Assembly: GCF_900106055.1 (NCBI RefSeq)
Contig: NZ_LT629792.1
Span: 1,922,001 to 1,986,000, forward strand
Source: Schaalia radingae
GTDB taxonomy: Bacteria > Actinomycetota > Actinomycetes > Actinomycetales > Actinomycetaceae
Direction of reading: 5' to 3'
Length of the DNA stretch: 64,000 nt
A program made the position numbers and the translations under genes. The notes below the pieces were generated by a model that was given only the letters and a program-made list of their open reading frames with translations, searched no databases and was not told where the DNA came from. Below are positions 35,672 to 45,946 of the stretch, piece after piece. How positions within the stretch are numbered: position 1 is the first letter of the stretch; every line of letters begins with the position of its first letter.

Positions 35672-37171
35672 GTGCAACCCGTCCAATCTGCCCGGCAGAT
35701 ATGGGAACACCGGCCCCTGTCATCACGCATGGTGATCTTGACAGTGGCCTTGCTGGCCCTCGGCCTGACAATGGCTGGAGCAGCAATGATCGGCCTGCTT
35801 CAGCGTCACCTGACCTCACAGATCGACGCGCAACTGGTCTCGTCAGCATCACCCCTGGCCCGGCAATCCCTCACCGAATTGACGAACACCAACGCTTATG
35901 TTCCAACCCGATTTTTCATTCGCGCGGTGCACGCCGACGGGCAGACCTGGACCTATACGTCGCCTGAAACCTTAGAGTACTCGGGCACGCCGAATATTCC
36001 CGACCTGCTCGAGCCGGGCGAATTTGCCAATACTGAATCCGGGTGGACGCGGCCCGTCACCGTCTCATCGTCACTGCCCGGCTCCACGTGGCGGGCAATG
36101 GCGATTCCGCTGGGAGTGCGAGGCAGTCAGGATCCCGTTGGGGTCATGACCATTGCACTTCCACTCACTGACGTCCAGCGCACACTGTCAGACACCGCTT
36201 TCTACTTCCTGCTGACCTCCATGATTATCGTCATCGCAGGAGGGACGATCGGCCAGTACCTGGTGCGCAAGTCTCTCAAACCGCTGCGCAATATTGAGGT
36301 CGTTGCCGGTCGCATCGCTGCCGGAGACCTGAGTCAGCGCATCCCACCCGAACCGCCAACCACTGAAGTCGGATCGCTGGCATTGTCACTCAACACGATG
36401 CTCAGTCAGGTCGAACAGTCATTCCATACGCGCGCCGAGTCTGACCGTAAGATCCGTCGTTTCGTCTCTGACGCGTCACACGAGCTGCGCACTCCTCTTG
36501 CCGCCATCCGCGGGTACGGCGAGCTCTATCAGATGGGAGGCGTGCCCGGCAACCAGGTTCCAGAAGTCATCAGTCGTATTCACTCCGAGGCCACGCGCAT
36601 GGGAAACCTCGTGGAGGATCTGCTGACGCTGGCACGAATTGACGAGGGGCGACCTCTTGCCCTGACTCCGGTGGACCTCGTCAAAATTGCTGACAATGCT
36701 GCCTCCGACCTTGAGGCGCTCGATCCTGCACGCGACATCACCGTCAGGTCACTGTCCGGGCGTAAAGCTCCGATGACGTTGACGGTCAATGTGGACCGTG
36801 ACCGCATTCAGCAGGTTTTCACGAATCTGGTAGGCAACATCAACCGCTACACGTCCAGCGATACGCCAGTGGAGCTGGCTCTGGGACTCAACGACGGCAT
36901 GGCGATCGTGGAATTCCGTGACCACGGTCCCGGCATTGCTGAAGACGAACAAAAACGCGTCTTTGAGCGCTTCTACCGCACTGAGGATTCACGCGCGCGC
37001 ACGACGGGCGGATCTGGTCTGGGATTGGCGATCGTTGCTTCGATTATTGGGGCGCACAACGGCACCACTGAGCTGAAAACGACCCCTGGTGGTGGCTTGA
37101 CGGTGCGTATTGAACTGCCCACACATTTGACTGCGGAGGACCTCACAAACGAGGCAGATCAAGGCATGTGA
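35672..37171 (+). CDS. Sensor histidine kinase
   Basis: This 499-residue membrane kinase begins at GTG 35672, two bases after the regulator stop. TM1 is at about 22-42 and TM2 at about 178-198, with an extracellular sensor of about 130 residues between. HAMP follows (about 200-252), then the H-box SDASHELRTPLAAIRGYGE with His270 as phosphorylation site. The ATPase domain has N-box (TNLVGNINRYT), G1 (EFRDHGPGIAEDE), F-box (FERFYRTEDSR) and G2 (GGSGLGLAIV). All catalytic motifs are intact. It phosphorylates the upstream regulator. Confidence 0.94.
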   Translation: MQPVQSARQIWEHRPLSSRMVILTVALLALGLTMAGAAMIGLLQRHLTSQIDAQLVSSASPLARQSLTELTNTNAYVPTRFFIRAVHADGQTWTYTSPETLEYSGTPNIPDLLEPGEFANTESGWTRPVTVSSSLPGSTWRAMAIPLGVRGSQDPVGVMTIALPLTDVQRTLSDTAFYFLLTSMIIVIAGGTIGQYLVRKSLKPLRNIEVVAGRIAAGDLSQRIPPEPPTTEVGSLALSLNTMLSQVEQSFHTRAESDRKIRRFVSDASHELRTPLAAIRGYGELYQMGGVPGNQVPEVISRIHSEATRMGNLVEDLLTLARIDEGRPLALTPVDLVKIADNAASDLEALDPARDITVRSLSGRKAPMTLTVNVDRDRIQQVFTNLVGNINRYTSSDTPVELALGLNDGMAIVEFRDHGPGIAEDEQKRVFERFYRTEDSRARTTGGSGLGLAIVASIIGAHNGTTELKTTPGGGLTVRIELPTHLTAEDLTNEADQGM

Positions 37172-37303
37172 GGCGCTGCGCGCTGGGCGCGCGATGCTAT
37201 TTCGCCCACACATCCGCCTTTTTTGGGACTCTCGGGTAGGAATATGACACCAAGTGCGGCTACCATAGCTCGGTATCATCCCTTTCAAGGAGTGTGAATC
37301 GTC

Positions 37304-38338
37304 ATGGGTGCTGAAGCACCTCAGTGGCTGTTCAGTTCATTTGTTCAGTCAATGCAGGAGTTGGGGGCTACCGCAACGCCCGCTCAACTTGACGCCGAGG
37401 CTCGTGAACTCCTCAGCCGGTGGAATGAGCCGGGTCGAACGCTGCACAATGTGCGGCACCTGATCGATGTACTGGCGCATCTCGATGAGCTGTCGGGGTC
37501 AACACACGATCCCGATGTTCTTCGTATCGCAGCGTGGTACCACGGTTTGATCCTGAACCGCGCTGTGCAGGCGGCTTTGTGGGGTTCAAGCCCGCAGGCC
37601 GTCAGCGCCGAGTGCGCCGAATTGACTCACGAACACTTGACCGGACTGGGAATCAGCGACGACGTGGCAATGCGGGTTGCCGACCTGATTCGCATGGTCG
37701 CCATACACACCGCCCCGCGTGATGACGTGGACGCGCAGGTTCTGGTGGACGCTGACCTCGCTTCGATCGCTGCCGCGCCGCAGGAGTACAAGAAATTCCG
37801 TCAGTCGCTGCGTGAAGAATACGAACAAGTCGATGATTTGGCCTACTTGCGTGCCCGCCGGATCGTGGTGCGCCGCCTGCTGGCTCGCGATTCGGTCTTT
37901 CACTCCCCTGGCGCTGCTGAATGGGAGTCGCGTGCCCGCGAAAACCTGGAAGCTGAGCTGGCCAAGCTCGATGAAGCAATTCTTGAGAAGGATCCTTCTG
38001 ATATCTCATCGGCCAGTGACAACACCTCCGGCATCGAAGTGGTGGATGGACCCACAACCGGTCAGTTTGACGATGCGCAAGTAACATCGTCGGGTGCCAT
38101 CATCATTCGCCGCAAGCATTTGAAGTGGAATAACTGCTCGCAGATGCAGGATGAGGGTGACGACGATGACGTCGAGACGACATCCACCATCCCTGTGCTG
38201 GCTCCCGAGGCAGCGGATGGTTACGCGGCGCGCCCCGGTTCCGATGGGGATGACGACTCCGACAACGAAGATGCTTCCTCACTGGAAACAGCTATCGAGA
38301 CGCTGGATGTGCCCAGCCGCCCCAGTTCTCAGTCCTGA
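37304..38338 (+). CDS. HD-superfamily-like protein with acidic tail
   Basis: The first 230 residues resemble predicted metal-dependent HD phosphohydrolases (COG4339 type): RTLHNVRHLIDVLAHLDEL, AAWYHGLIL and a later DADLASIAAA. The central HD dipeptide is replaced by HG at about residues 78-79, so metal binding may be altered. Residues about 230-344 are low complexity, Ser/Asp/Glu-rich (DDDVETT, DGDDDSDNEDASS), probably disordered. AAGGAG lies before the ATG. It is a single gene between the two-component system and the repeat region upstream of the WXG100 gene. The function is unknown. Confidence 0.65.
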   Translation: MGAEAPQWLFSSFVQSMQELGATATPAQLDAEARELLSRWNEPGRTLHNVRHLIDVLAHLDELSGSTHDPDVLRIAAWYHGLILNRAVQAALWGSSPQAVSAECAELTHEHLTGLGISDDVAMRVADLIRMVAIHTAPRDDVDAQVLVDADLASIAAAPQEYKKFRQSLREEYEQVDDLAYLRARRIVVRRLLARDSVFHSPGAAEWESRARENLEAELAKLDEAILEKDPSDISSASDNTSGIEVVDGPTTGQFDDAQVTSSGAIIIRRKHLKWNNCSQMQDEGDDDDVETTSTIPVLAPEAADGYAARPGSDGDDDSDNEDASSLETAIETLDVPSRPSSQS

Positions 38339-38364
38339 AGCCGCTCGTCAGGCTCCCCCTCGAC

Positions 38365-38468
38365 GCGCGTTCACAGGAGGAGGCGTTCTTCCCGCGCGTT
38401 CACAGGAAAAAGCATTCTTCCTGCGCATCCACAGGAGGAGGTATTCTCTGCGCGCATCCACAGGTTCC
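38365..38468 (+). repeat. Tandem 29 bp repeats upstream of the WXG100 gene
   Basis: Three full units (38365, 38394, 38423) and a partial fourth (38452) follow the pattern GCGCRTYCACAGGARRARG then YRTTCTTCC. The phase is exactly 29 bp. Each full unit carries a purine-rich AGGAGGAGG or AGGAAAAAG block. They fill the gap between the HD-like gene and the WXG100 gene. Confidence 0.85.
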
Positions 38469-38557
38469 AGGCGCAATGTTTTCGAGGGCGGCTGCCCTTC
38501 CTACGGTATGTGTGACGAGCCCACCGCGGGTTCGCGCAACCGAAAGGATGATCCCCG

Positions 38558-38845
38558 ATGGCAACATATAACGTCGACTCAGATCTAGTTGCTGCATCTG
38601 CGGCCAATATCGGCGCCACAGCCGAACGTATTCGAACAGAAGTGGCATCCATGATGGCTGATCTTCTGGCCCTGCAGGACACATGGACGGGAGTTGCGTC
38701 AGCTAATTTCGCTGAGCTGACCGCCTCCTGGCGCGCAACTCAAACGCAGGTTGAATCGTCATTGGATTCGATCAGCACGCAGCTATCCGCTGCTGCCAAC
38801 GTCTACGCTGATGCCGAGTCGCAGACCGTGTCGTTGTTCGCGTAA
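38558..38845 (+). CDS. WXG100-family small secreted protein
   Basis: At 95 residues it has the size and helix-hairpin-helix shape of ESAT-6-like proteins. The WxG turn is DTWTGVAS at about 42-49, between two Ala/Ser-rich helices (SAANIGATAERIRTEVASMM and TQVESSLDSISTQLSAAANV). Such proteins are exported by ESX/type VII systems. No EccC ATPase, partner or other ESX gene lies nearby, so it is an orphan copy. The C-terminal YxxxD/E signal is seen as YADAE. A GAAAGGATG ribosome site precedes the ATG. Confidence 0.9.
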   Translation: MATYNVDSDLVAASAANIGATAERIRTEVASMMADLLALQDTWTGVASANFAELTASWRATQTQVESSLDSISTQLSAAANVYADAESQTVSLFA

Positions 38846-38864
38846 GTGACGATGTCGCGAACAT

Positions 38865-38910
38865 GCGAGGAAGCCCCGCCGAGCACGTGTGCTCAACGGG
38901 ACTTCCTCGC
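38865..38910. terminator. Bidirectional terminator between the WXG100 gene and groEL
   Basis: A long hairpin, arms about 38865-38886 and 38889-38910, contains GCGAGGAAG and CTTCCTCGC outside and GAGCAC/GTGCTC inside, with a few mismatches. It lies between two convergent genes and can end both transcripts. No long T-run follows. Confidence 0.7.
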
Positions 38911-38971
38911 GCTTAACTGGATATGCGGTCAGCACCTTCCAGTCAATTGGTGTCTGTAGGTCAGATGCGGC

Positions 38972-40708
<1,737 letters not shown>

Positions 40709-40735
40709 TTATCACTCTGCCTTGGCGAGTGCTAA
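40709..40735. promoter_or_regulatory. CIRCE element (HrcA operator), proximal
   Basis: On the minus strand it reads TTAGCACTC, nine bases, GAGTGATAA. This differs by one base from consensus TTAGCACTC-N9-GAGTGCTAA. It lies 115 bases before the groEL start. Confidence 0.92.
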
Positions 40736-40742
40736 TCCAATT

Positions 40743-40769
40743 TTGGCACTCTCGACCCGAGAGTGCAAG
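40743..40769. promoter_or_regulatory. CIRCE-like element, distal
   Basis: TTGGCACTC, nine bases, GAGTGCAAG keeps both core halves but changes flanking bases. It is seven bases from the proximal CIRCE, so HrcA dimers could bind side by side. Confidence 0.8.
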
Positions 40770-40883
40770 ACGGGCATAGTCGCTCATAGCGAACAGTCAT
40801 GAAGCGGGTTGTACCGGCGGATAGCCCGCCCAGCGGCCACCTTGCCCGGCAGCTGTGACCGACGGCGCTGAGCTGCGCGTTCT

Positions 40884-41960
40884 TTAACATTCAGTCAGTG
40901 CGGGAGGGCGCTCGTCTTCTCGCACAGGGCCAGGCGCTGTTCCTTGTCCGAACGGTTGGCCGCCCAGCTGCTCGCGATCATGTTCTTCCAGAAGGTACGA
41001 CAGATCCGGTCCCACAGGGACAACGCGGGTGGGGTTGATTTCCTCGTGCACGATGTAGTAGTGCTCTTTGATCTGTTGGATGTCCACCGTGTCACCGAAA
41101 CCCGGTGTTTGGAACAGGTCCTGCAGGTAGGCACGCAGTACCGGCATGTCACGGATCATCATCCGATTGGCTTTGAAGTGCCCGAAATAGACTGCATCGA
41201 AACGCACAAGGGTGGTGAACAGTCGCACGTCAGCCAGCGTGATGTGGTCACCGACCAGGTAGCGGCGGGAGGTGAGCCGATCACTAACCCAGTCCATTGC
41301 GCGCCACAGATCTCGATAGGCGTCCTCGTAGCTGGATTGGTCAGCGGCGAAACCGCACCGATAGACACCGTTGTTGATGTTCGGGTAGACCTCGTCGTTG
41401 ACGGCTTCGATTTCGTCCACTAACGACTCTGGATACAGGTCCGGAGCGCCGTCACGCTGCACGCCTGACCACTGTGTGCACATGTCGATGGTCATCTGGT
41501 TAAAGTCATTGGTCACCACGGCACCACTGGGGACATCCACAATCGCAGGGACGGTGATCCCTTTCGGATAGTCGGGCACGCGCGCAAAGTATGCGTCCTG
41601 GAGGCGCTCGATGCCAAGCACCGGATCACGGTCGTCGGGGTACATCCCACTGTAGTTCCATGACCGGGCATCGTGGGTGGGGCCTGCCAGACTCAGTGTC
41701 AGAGCGTCCTCCAGACCCATGAGTCGGCGGATGATGACAGCGCGGTGTGCCCACGGGCAAGCTCGGGCGGCCATGAGGCGGTAGCGGCCAGACTCGACCG
41801 GCCACAACATGTTCCCCACTTCACGTGCATCGCCTGATCGCGGTTGCGGAGCGGATCCTGGCGGGATCGACGACACAATCCTGTCAGCAATGTAGGCGGT
41901 GTCGCGTACGTACGCGCCTTCGGTTGCGGCGTTGTGAGCTTTCTGAGCGTCGTCAGCCAT
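40884..41960 (-). CDS. Hydroquinone reductase-type glutathione S-transferase (YqjG/ECM4 family)
   Basis: The 358-residue protein has the thioredoxin-like domain with catalytic Cys68 in ARACPWAHRAVII, the CPWAHR signature of glutathionyl-hydroquinone reductases, then a helical domain (YLVGDHITLADVRLFTTLVRFD). These enzymes remove a thiol conjugate from quinols. Actinobacteria generally lack glutathione, so mycothiol is the probable thiol, by inference. The start is ATG 41960, with AGAGGCGG before it; the frame extends further without support. A LytR_C gene lies 28 bases upstream on the same strand. Confidence 0.9.
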   Translation of the reverse strand: MADDAQKAHNAATEGAYVRDTAYIADRIVSSIPPGSAPQPRSGDAREVGNMLWPVESGRYRLMAARACPWAHRAVIIRRLMGLEDALTLSLAGPTHDARSWNYSGMYPDDRDPVLGIERLQDAYFARVPDYPKGITVPAIVDVPSGAVVTNDFNQMTIDMCTQWSGVQRDGAPDLYPESLVDEIEAVNDEVYPNINNGVYRCGFAADQSSYEDAYRDLWRAMDWVSDRLTSRRYLVGDHITLADVRLFTTLVRFDAVYFGHFKANRMMIRDMPVLRAYLQDLFQTPGFGDTVDIQQIKEHYYIVHEEINPTRVVPVGPDLSYLLEEHDREQLGGQPFGQGTAPGPVREDERPPALTEC

Positions 41961-41988
41961 ATTTCCGCCTCTTCTTGAGGGGTTCCTC

Positions 41989-42612
41989 TTATCTGAGCAG
42001 GACGACCACGTCGTAGTCACCGACATCATCGAAGTTCTCGCGAACCTCGTCAATTCCCAGGACTCGGGCGATTTCGTGGGCGGATTTTTCGATCTGCGGA
42101 TCGGCGTAGTACACCACAGAAACGTCGGAGACCCAACCTTCTGCGTTCTCAGCGATAGTTCCGGGGAATCCTGCCTCGTTCAGCGCTGCGGATTTTTCGG
42201 CCGCAAGCCCCTCGATACCCGTGCCGTTGAGGACGCCGATCTTGACATGCTTGTCGATGATTTCTTCAGTTGGCTCATCTCCGGACGATTGAGTTTCTTC
42301 GCCCGATACCTGTGTGTCGGTTGAGCCAGTTCCCGAAGCTTCTGGCTTCTCATCTGCCTGCTCGCCCGATTGCACATCGCCCGAGGGGGGCGCGACCGAC
42401 TGTGCGACCGACTGAGTCGAATCGGACTGTGACGGCGTGATTCCTGCATTGGTGAGGACTCGCGCGAGACCCCATCCGAGCAGCGGGATAACGATGAGAA
42501 GAATCAAGAACGGCGCGACTGAGCGCCATTTCGAGGGCTGGGCGCGGTGCATACCGACCGGCATATCTTCGCCAGCTCGATCAAATTCATCCTTCGGATA
42601 CTGTGAGCTCAC
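41989..42612 (-). CDS. LytR_C domain membrane protein
   Basis: The 207-residue protein has one membrane helix (about 33-53, PFLILLIVIPLLGWGLARVL), a Ser/Glu/Thr-rich linker (60-115) and a C-terminal LytR_C domain (HVKIGVLNGTGIEGLAAEKSAALNEAG ... YYADPQIEKSAHEIARVLG). The domain lies outside the cell and is usually found after the LytR-CpsA-Psr ligase domain; here it stands alone. It may assist wall polymer attachment. It is divergent from ung. Confidence 0.88.
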   Translation of the reverse strand: MSSQYPKDEFDRAGEDMPVGMHRAQPSKWRSVAPFLILLIVIPLLGWGLARVLTNAGITPSQSDSTQSVAQSVAPPSGDVQSGEQADEKPEASGTGSTDTQVSGEETQSSGDEPTEEIIDKHVKIGVLNGTGIEGLAAEKSAALNEAGFPGTIAENAEGWVSDVSVVYYADPQIEKSAHEIARVLGIDEVRENFDDVGDYDVVVLLR

Positions 42613-42758
42613 GCGCTTAGACTATCTGTAACTGTCACTTTTGTGCGGCCAATCGGCCGGGTGTCGCATCGGCAGCGCCGGTTACGGCTGTCTCAACATA
42701 CCGCTCAGACCGCGGCTCGAAGGGCACCCTCGTCAATAAGACGGGATACGCTAGGTAC

Positions 42759-43454
42759 GTGAGCGAAATTGAAGGCGGCACCGGCCCGCGACCATTGAGT
42801 GAGCTGCTTGATCCGGGATGGGCGCGGGCGCTGGCTCCGGTTGAAGAGCGCGTGCATGAGCTTGGACAGATGTTGCGCTCGGAGATTCAATCTGGTCACG
42901 GGTACTTTCCTGCCGGACGGGACGTGTTGCGCGCGTTCACATATCCGTTTGATGAGGTCAAGGTGCTCGTCGTCGGCCAGGATCCCTATCCGACACCCGG
43001 GCACGCCATGGGGCTGTCGTTTTCTGTTGCTCCCGGGGTTCGCCCGCCTCGCTCCTTGGAGAATATCTTCACTGAGTTGGTGGAGGATCTGGGTGTGCCT
43101 CGTCCGACCAGCGGTGATTTGACTCCCTGGTCACGCGAGGGAGTGTGCCTGCTGAACCGCGTCCTTACTGTGCGCCCTGGCGCGCCGGCTTCGCATCGTG
43201 GCCGCGGCTGGGAAGAGGTGACGGATTGCGCGATCGATGCTCTTGTTGGACGAGGGAGGCCTCTGGTCGCTGTTTTATGGGGTCGCGATGCTCAGGGACT
43301 GAAGCCGCGACTGGGTGCAACACCTGTGGTGGAGTCTGCTCATCCGTCGCCGCTTTCTGCTCGTCGCGGGTTCTTCGGTTCGCGGCCGTTTTCGCGTGTC
43401 AATGCGCTGCTGCAGTCTCAGGGTGCGGAGCCGGTCAACTGGCAGTTGCCGTAG
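42759..43454 (+). CDS. ung: Uracil-DNA glycosylase, family 1
   Basis: Ung removes uracil from DNA to start base excision repair. Motif A is [15 protein letters not shown], with Asp75 activating water. The C-terminal motif [21 protein letters not shown] holds the catalytic His. Length 231 is normal. The start is GTG at 42759, with only a weak ribosome site, in the gap shared with the divergent LytR_C gene. Confidence 0.95.
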   Translation: MSEIEGGTGPRPLSELLDPGWARALAPVEERVHELGQMLRSEIQSGHGYFPAGRDVLRAFTYPFDEVKVLVVGQDPYPTPGHAMGLSFSVAPGVRPPRSLENIFTELVEDLGVPRPTSGDLTPWSREGVCLLNRVLTVRPGAPASHRGRGWEEVTDCAIDALVGRGRPLVAVLWGRDAQGLKPRLGATPVVESAHPSPLSARRGFFGSRPFSRVNALLQSQGAEPVNWQLP

Positions 43455-43930
43455 GAATCTTAGGGCCACTCTTTCAGGCGGGACCGCTGGCCGCGGATGC
43501 AGATAGCGGCGCAGAGGCCGGCAATCTGAAAGCGGACTTTCGAGGACGGGTTGGTCGCAATTAGGCAGAACTCTGCTCTCACGGCCGTGCTGACCCCTGA
43601 AAGTTGGACAGTTATGTGTTCAGTCGTGAGTGCGAGGAGTCAGTTCATTCAAAACGGCAGGAGATACGAGCGCGTCGCTTTTACTCTTTGCTCTTGTCGT
43701 ATGTTGCGTTGGCGATGTGGAGATTCGCGAGGAAGCGAGGGATCAGACTGAGCCTTTGCCAATGGGCGAACGCTACCCCTAGTGGTATGCCTGGTTCGGC
43801 AGCACCCCCTGGCAGCCACCAGTAGCCACTTCGTACCAGTTCCCGGTCCGGCCTGTGGTAATGTACCGCGGGACGCTGTTGACGCGCCCATACGCATCGT
43901 ACTAGCAGATAAAGAAACTGAGGACACGCG
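43455..43930. other. Intergenic region with a possible IS3-type end
   Basis: No intact gene was found. TGACCCCTGAAAGTTGGACA at 43591-43610 resembles the terminal repeat of IS3-family elements. The following 200 bases have a plus-strand frame (RRFYSLLLSYVALAMWRFARKRG) that could be a decayed transposase start, but there is no clear match and no second end. The promoter of the lipoprotein gene should lie near the right edge. Confidence 0.4.
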
Positions 43931-44323
43931 GTGAAACGTTACGCACTACCACTTCTGACACTTGCAGCAGCTTTGACACTCACTGCGTGTGGCGGAAGCA
44001 ATGCTGCCGAAGGCGACAAGACAGCGTGCGGGCTGTACAAAGAGGCCGTTGATATCTTCGCCACCATCGAGGATCGCTCGGCGCCGAATGAGGACACACT
44101 GTCGCAGATCACCGACAAGCTCAATAATGCGGAAGACGCAGCGGAAGATCTTCACCTTCAGGACAAGCTCGTGCGGACAAGAAACAACATTGAAAAGTTC
44201 GGCGAAACCCAGAATTCTGGCATGCTTGACTCATTTGCCTCCCAGACAACCGGAATTGTCGAAATGTGCCAAGAGCTCGGTGTCACAGTTAAGCTGACTG
44301 GGGACCTCCAGCCGTCCAGGTGA
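43931..44323 (+). CDS. Small lipoprotein of unknown function
   Basis: The GTG-started 130-residue protein has a lipoprotein signal with lipobox LTAC (Cys20). The mature part is mostly helical (DKTACGLYKEAVDIFATIEDR, EDTLSQITDKLNNAEDAAEDL) and contains two further cysteines that may form a disulfide. No known family was recognised. It is a single gene flanked by two poorly coding stretches. Confidence 0.75.
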   Translation: MKRYALPLLTLAAALTLTACGGSNAAEGDKTACGLYKEAVDIFATIEDRSAPNEDTLSQITDKLNNAEDAAEDLHLQDKLVRTRNNIEKFGETQNSGMLDSFASQTTGIVEMCQELGVTVKLTGDLQPSR

Positions 44324-44821
44324 TCGACACAGGACAGCACTTTGGCGCGTTTCTTAAGGTGTAGTCAAGGCGTCACCAACAAGCGCATCTGCTGTTCACT
44401 GCGATAGACGCAATTCCTCTGAAAACGAATGCGTCGAGCATTCAGGGTTAATGCCCGAAATACACCTGTTGAAGCTGCAAATACGGGAACTACCTAAGAA
44501 AGCCAACGTCCCGCATACACCACATAGCGGGGATGCCCTCATCGATTCAACGCAATCGGCCACCGATTGGGTCGCGTCGATCACCCCGACACCGCTACGA
44601 CACGCCTTTTGAGTTCGTAGCCCCGTCACGATGGGCAATCGTGCTGCACCCCTCCGTGTCCATTGTGACAGCGTTCGTCTTACCGTCCACCACGGTGACG
44701 CTGATCCAGCACCACCACCAGGCTCACCCTTGCACTCGAGGAATGTTCAGGGGACGGGAGACACCCTCGGCTATATGCACACCAATTATTCGCCGGCCTG
44801 ACGTCATCCAATTCGAAAGTA
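44324..44821. other. Intergenic stretch, no supported gene
   Basis: About 500 bases hold only short frames. A minus-strand frame (44396-44638) has no homology I recognise and no ribosome site. A VVDGKTNAVTMDTEG-like run in another minus frame (about 44600-44700) is open for about 40 codons only. It could be decayed mobile DNA. Confidence 0.4.
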
Positions 44822-44824
44822 TGG

Positions 44825-44897
44825 AGCCACCTGCGAGACTCGAACTCGCGACCGTCCGCTTACAAGGCGGGTGCTCTACCAACTGAGCTAAGGTGGC
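44825..44897 (-). tRNA. tRNA-Thr (anticodon TGT)
   Basis: The 73 base cloverleaf has acceptor GCCACCT paired with AGGTGGC, D arm TAGCTCAGTTGGTAGAGCA, anticodon loop CTTGTAA with TGT, and T arm GAGTTCGAGTCTC. CCA is encoded at 44824-44822. It reads ACA threonine codons. Confidence 0.95.
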
Positions 44898-45005
44898 CAG
44901 CTCACATATCTTGCCATGAGCACACCAGTGAACACCAATCGAATCTATTGAGTGTGAAGAATCCCTCGAGACGACTACTCACCGCTTATGGCAAGCGCGA
45001 ACCGT

Positions 45006-45812
45006 TTAATCAGCCATCCCCGAGATAATGTCGGAGGCGAAGTTCTCCAGCGTGAACGGAATAACCTTCGTGCCATCCTTCACGTATTCGGGGGTGCCGT
45101 ACGAATCGCCGCGACCCGCGAACTTCTTCTCGCCCCATACTTTAGTGGAGTTCGCCAAGTAGGTTTGCACCGCATTGGCGTCGAAGGTCGAGACAACTTC
45201 GTCAGGAACTCCCACGGAACGGGCGAGTTCCGCCACCTTGTCAATGGACTGATCCATTGATTTAACGACGCGTGTATCGCCAGACGTCCACTGCTCATTG
45301 AAGAAGCCCATCAGCGCGTGGTGGAACGCCACCCAGTGTTCGGGATCCTTCTGTGCAACGATCAGCGATGCTGTGGTCGCGGGTTTCGCGTAGTCCATGC
45401 CAACTGTTGTGACGGGCTGGTAGGCAATGTTGAACTTCCCGTCAGTAGCAGCCTGGACGATTTCTTCACCGCCCGCGGTGTCAACCTGCGCACATACGTG
45501 GCACGAGTAGTCAAAATAGATCGTCAGCGTCGGCAGGTTGGGATCAGGATCCTCAATGCCGTTGTGGGAGTACACCACCGGCGACGAATCTGCGTAGGGT
45601 CCCAGCAGCGCTGCGGCCTCCTCGTCAGGCAGAGCCGAACCTTTCGGGCGATACGTCAGCATCACTGCCGCCACAGCTGCAACCACGGCGACGACAATCA
45701 GCACGACCACGCCGATGATGATGACGCGGGTACGCTTTTCCGACTTGAGCTGGGCTTCGCGCATCTCCCGCGCCTTCGTGCGCGTATCACGCGATGATTC
45801 TGACTTCGCCAT
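45006..45812 (-). CDS. Membrane-anchored DsbA-like thiol-disulfide oxidoreductase (MdbA-like)
   Basis: The 268-residue protein has a charged cytoplasmic start, a TM anchor (29-53, RVIIIGVVVLIVVAVVAAVAA) and a DsbA-type thioredoxin domain outside. The redox pair is Cys104-His-Val-Cys107 in DYSCHVC. The cis-Pro loop reads GTPEYV near the C-terminus. MdbA of Actinomyces oris, with the same plan, forms disulfides in exported pilins. This suits a cell that also exports a large adhesin. It is a single gene after tRNA-Thr. Confidence 0.9.
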   Translation of the reverse strand: MAKSESSRDTRTKAREMREAQLKSEKRTRVIIIGVVVLIVVAVVAAVAAVMLTYRPKGSALPDEEAAALLGPYADSSPVVYSHNGIEDPDPNLPTLTIYFDYSCHVCAQVDTAGGEEIVQAATDGKFNIAYQPVTTVGMDYAKPATTASLIVAQKDPEHWVAFHHALMGFFNEQWTSGDTRVVKSMDQSIDKVAELARSVGVPDEVVSTFDANAVQTYLANSTKVWGEKKFAGRGDSYGTPEYVKDGTKVIPFTLENFASDIISGMAD

Positions 45813-45946
45813 CGGTTATGTGCTCCTCGCTTCGGGCAGATACTGATTTTCACGCAGGATCATTATGACGCGATGACCCACCTGACGCGAACCCAACAGG
45901 CCAGAGCATCCACAGCCGCCTTCCTCGAAAACCGCCGTCAGCACAT

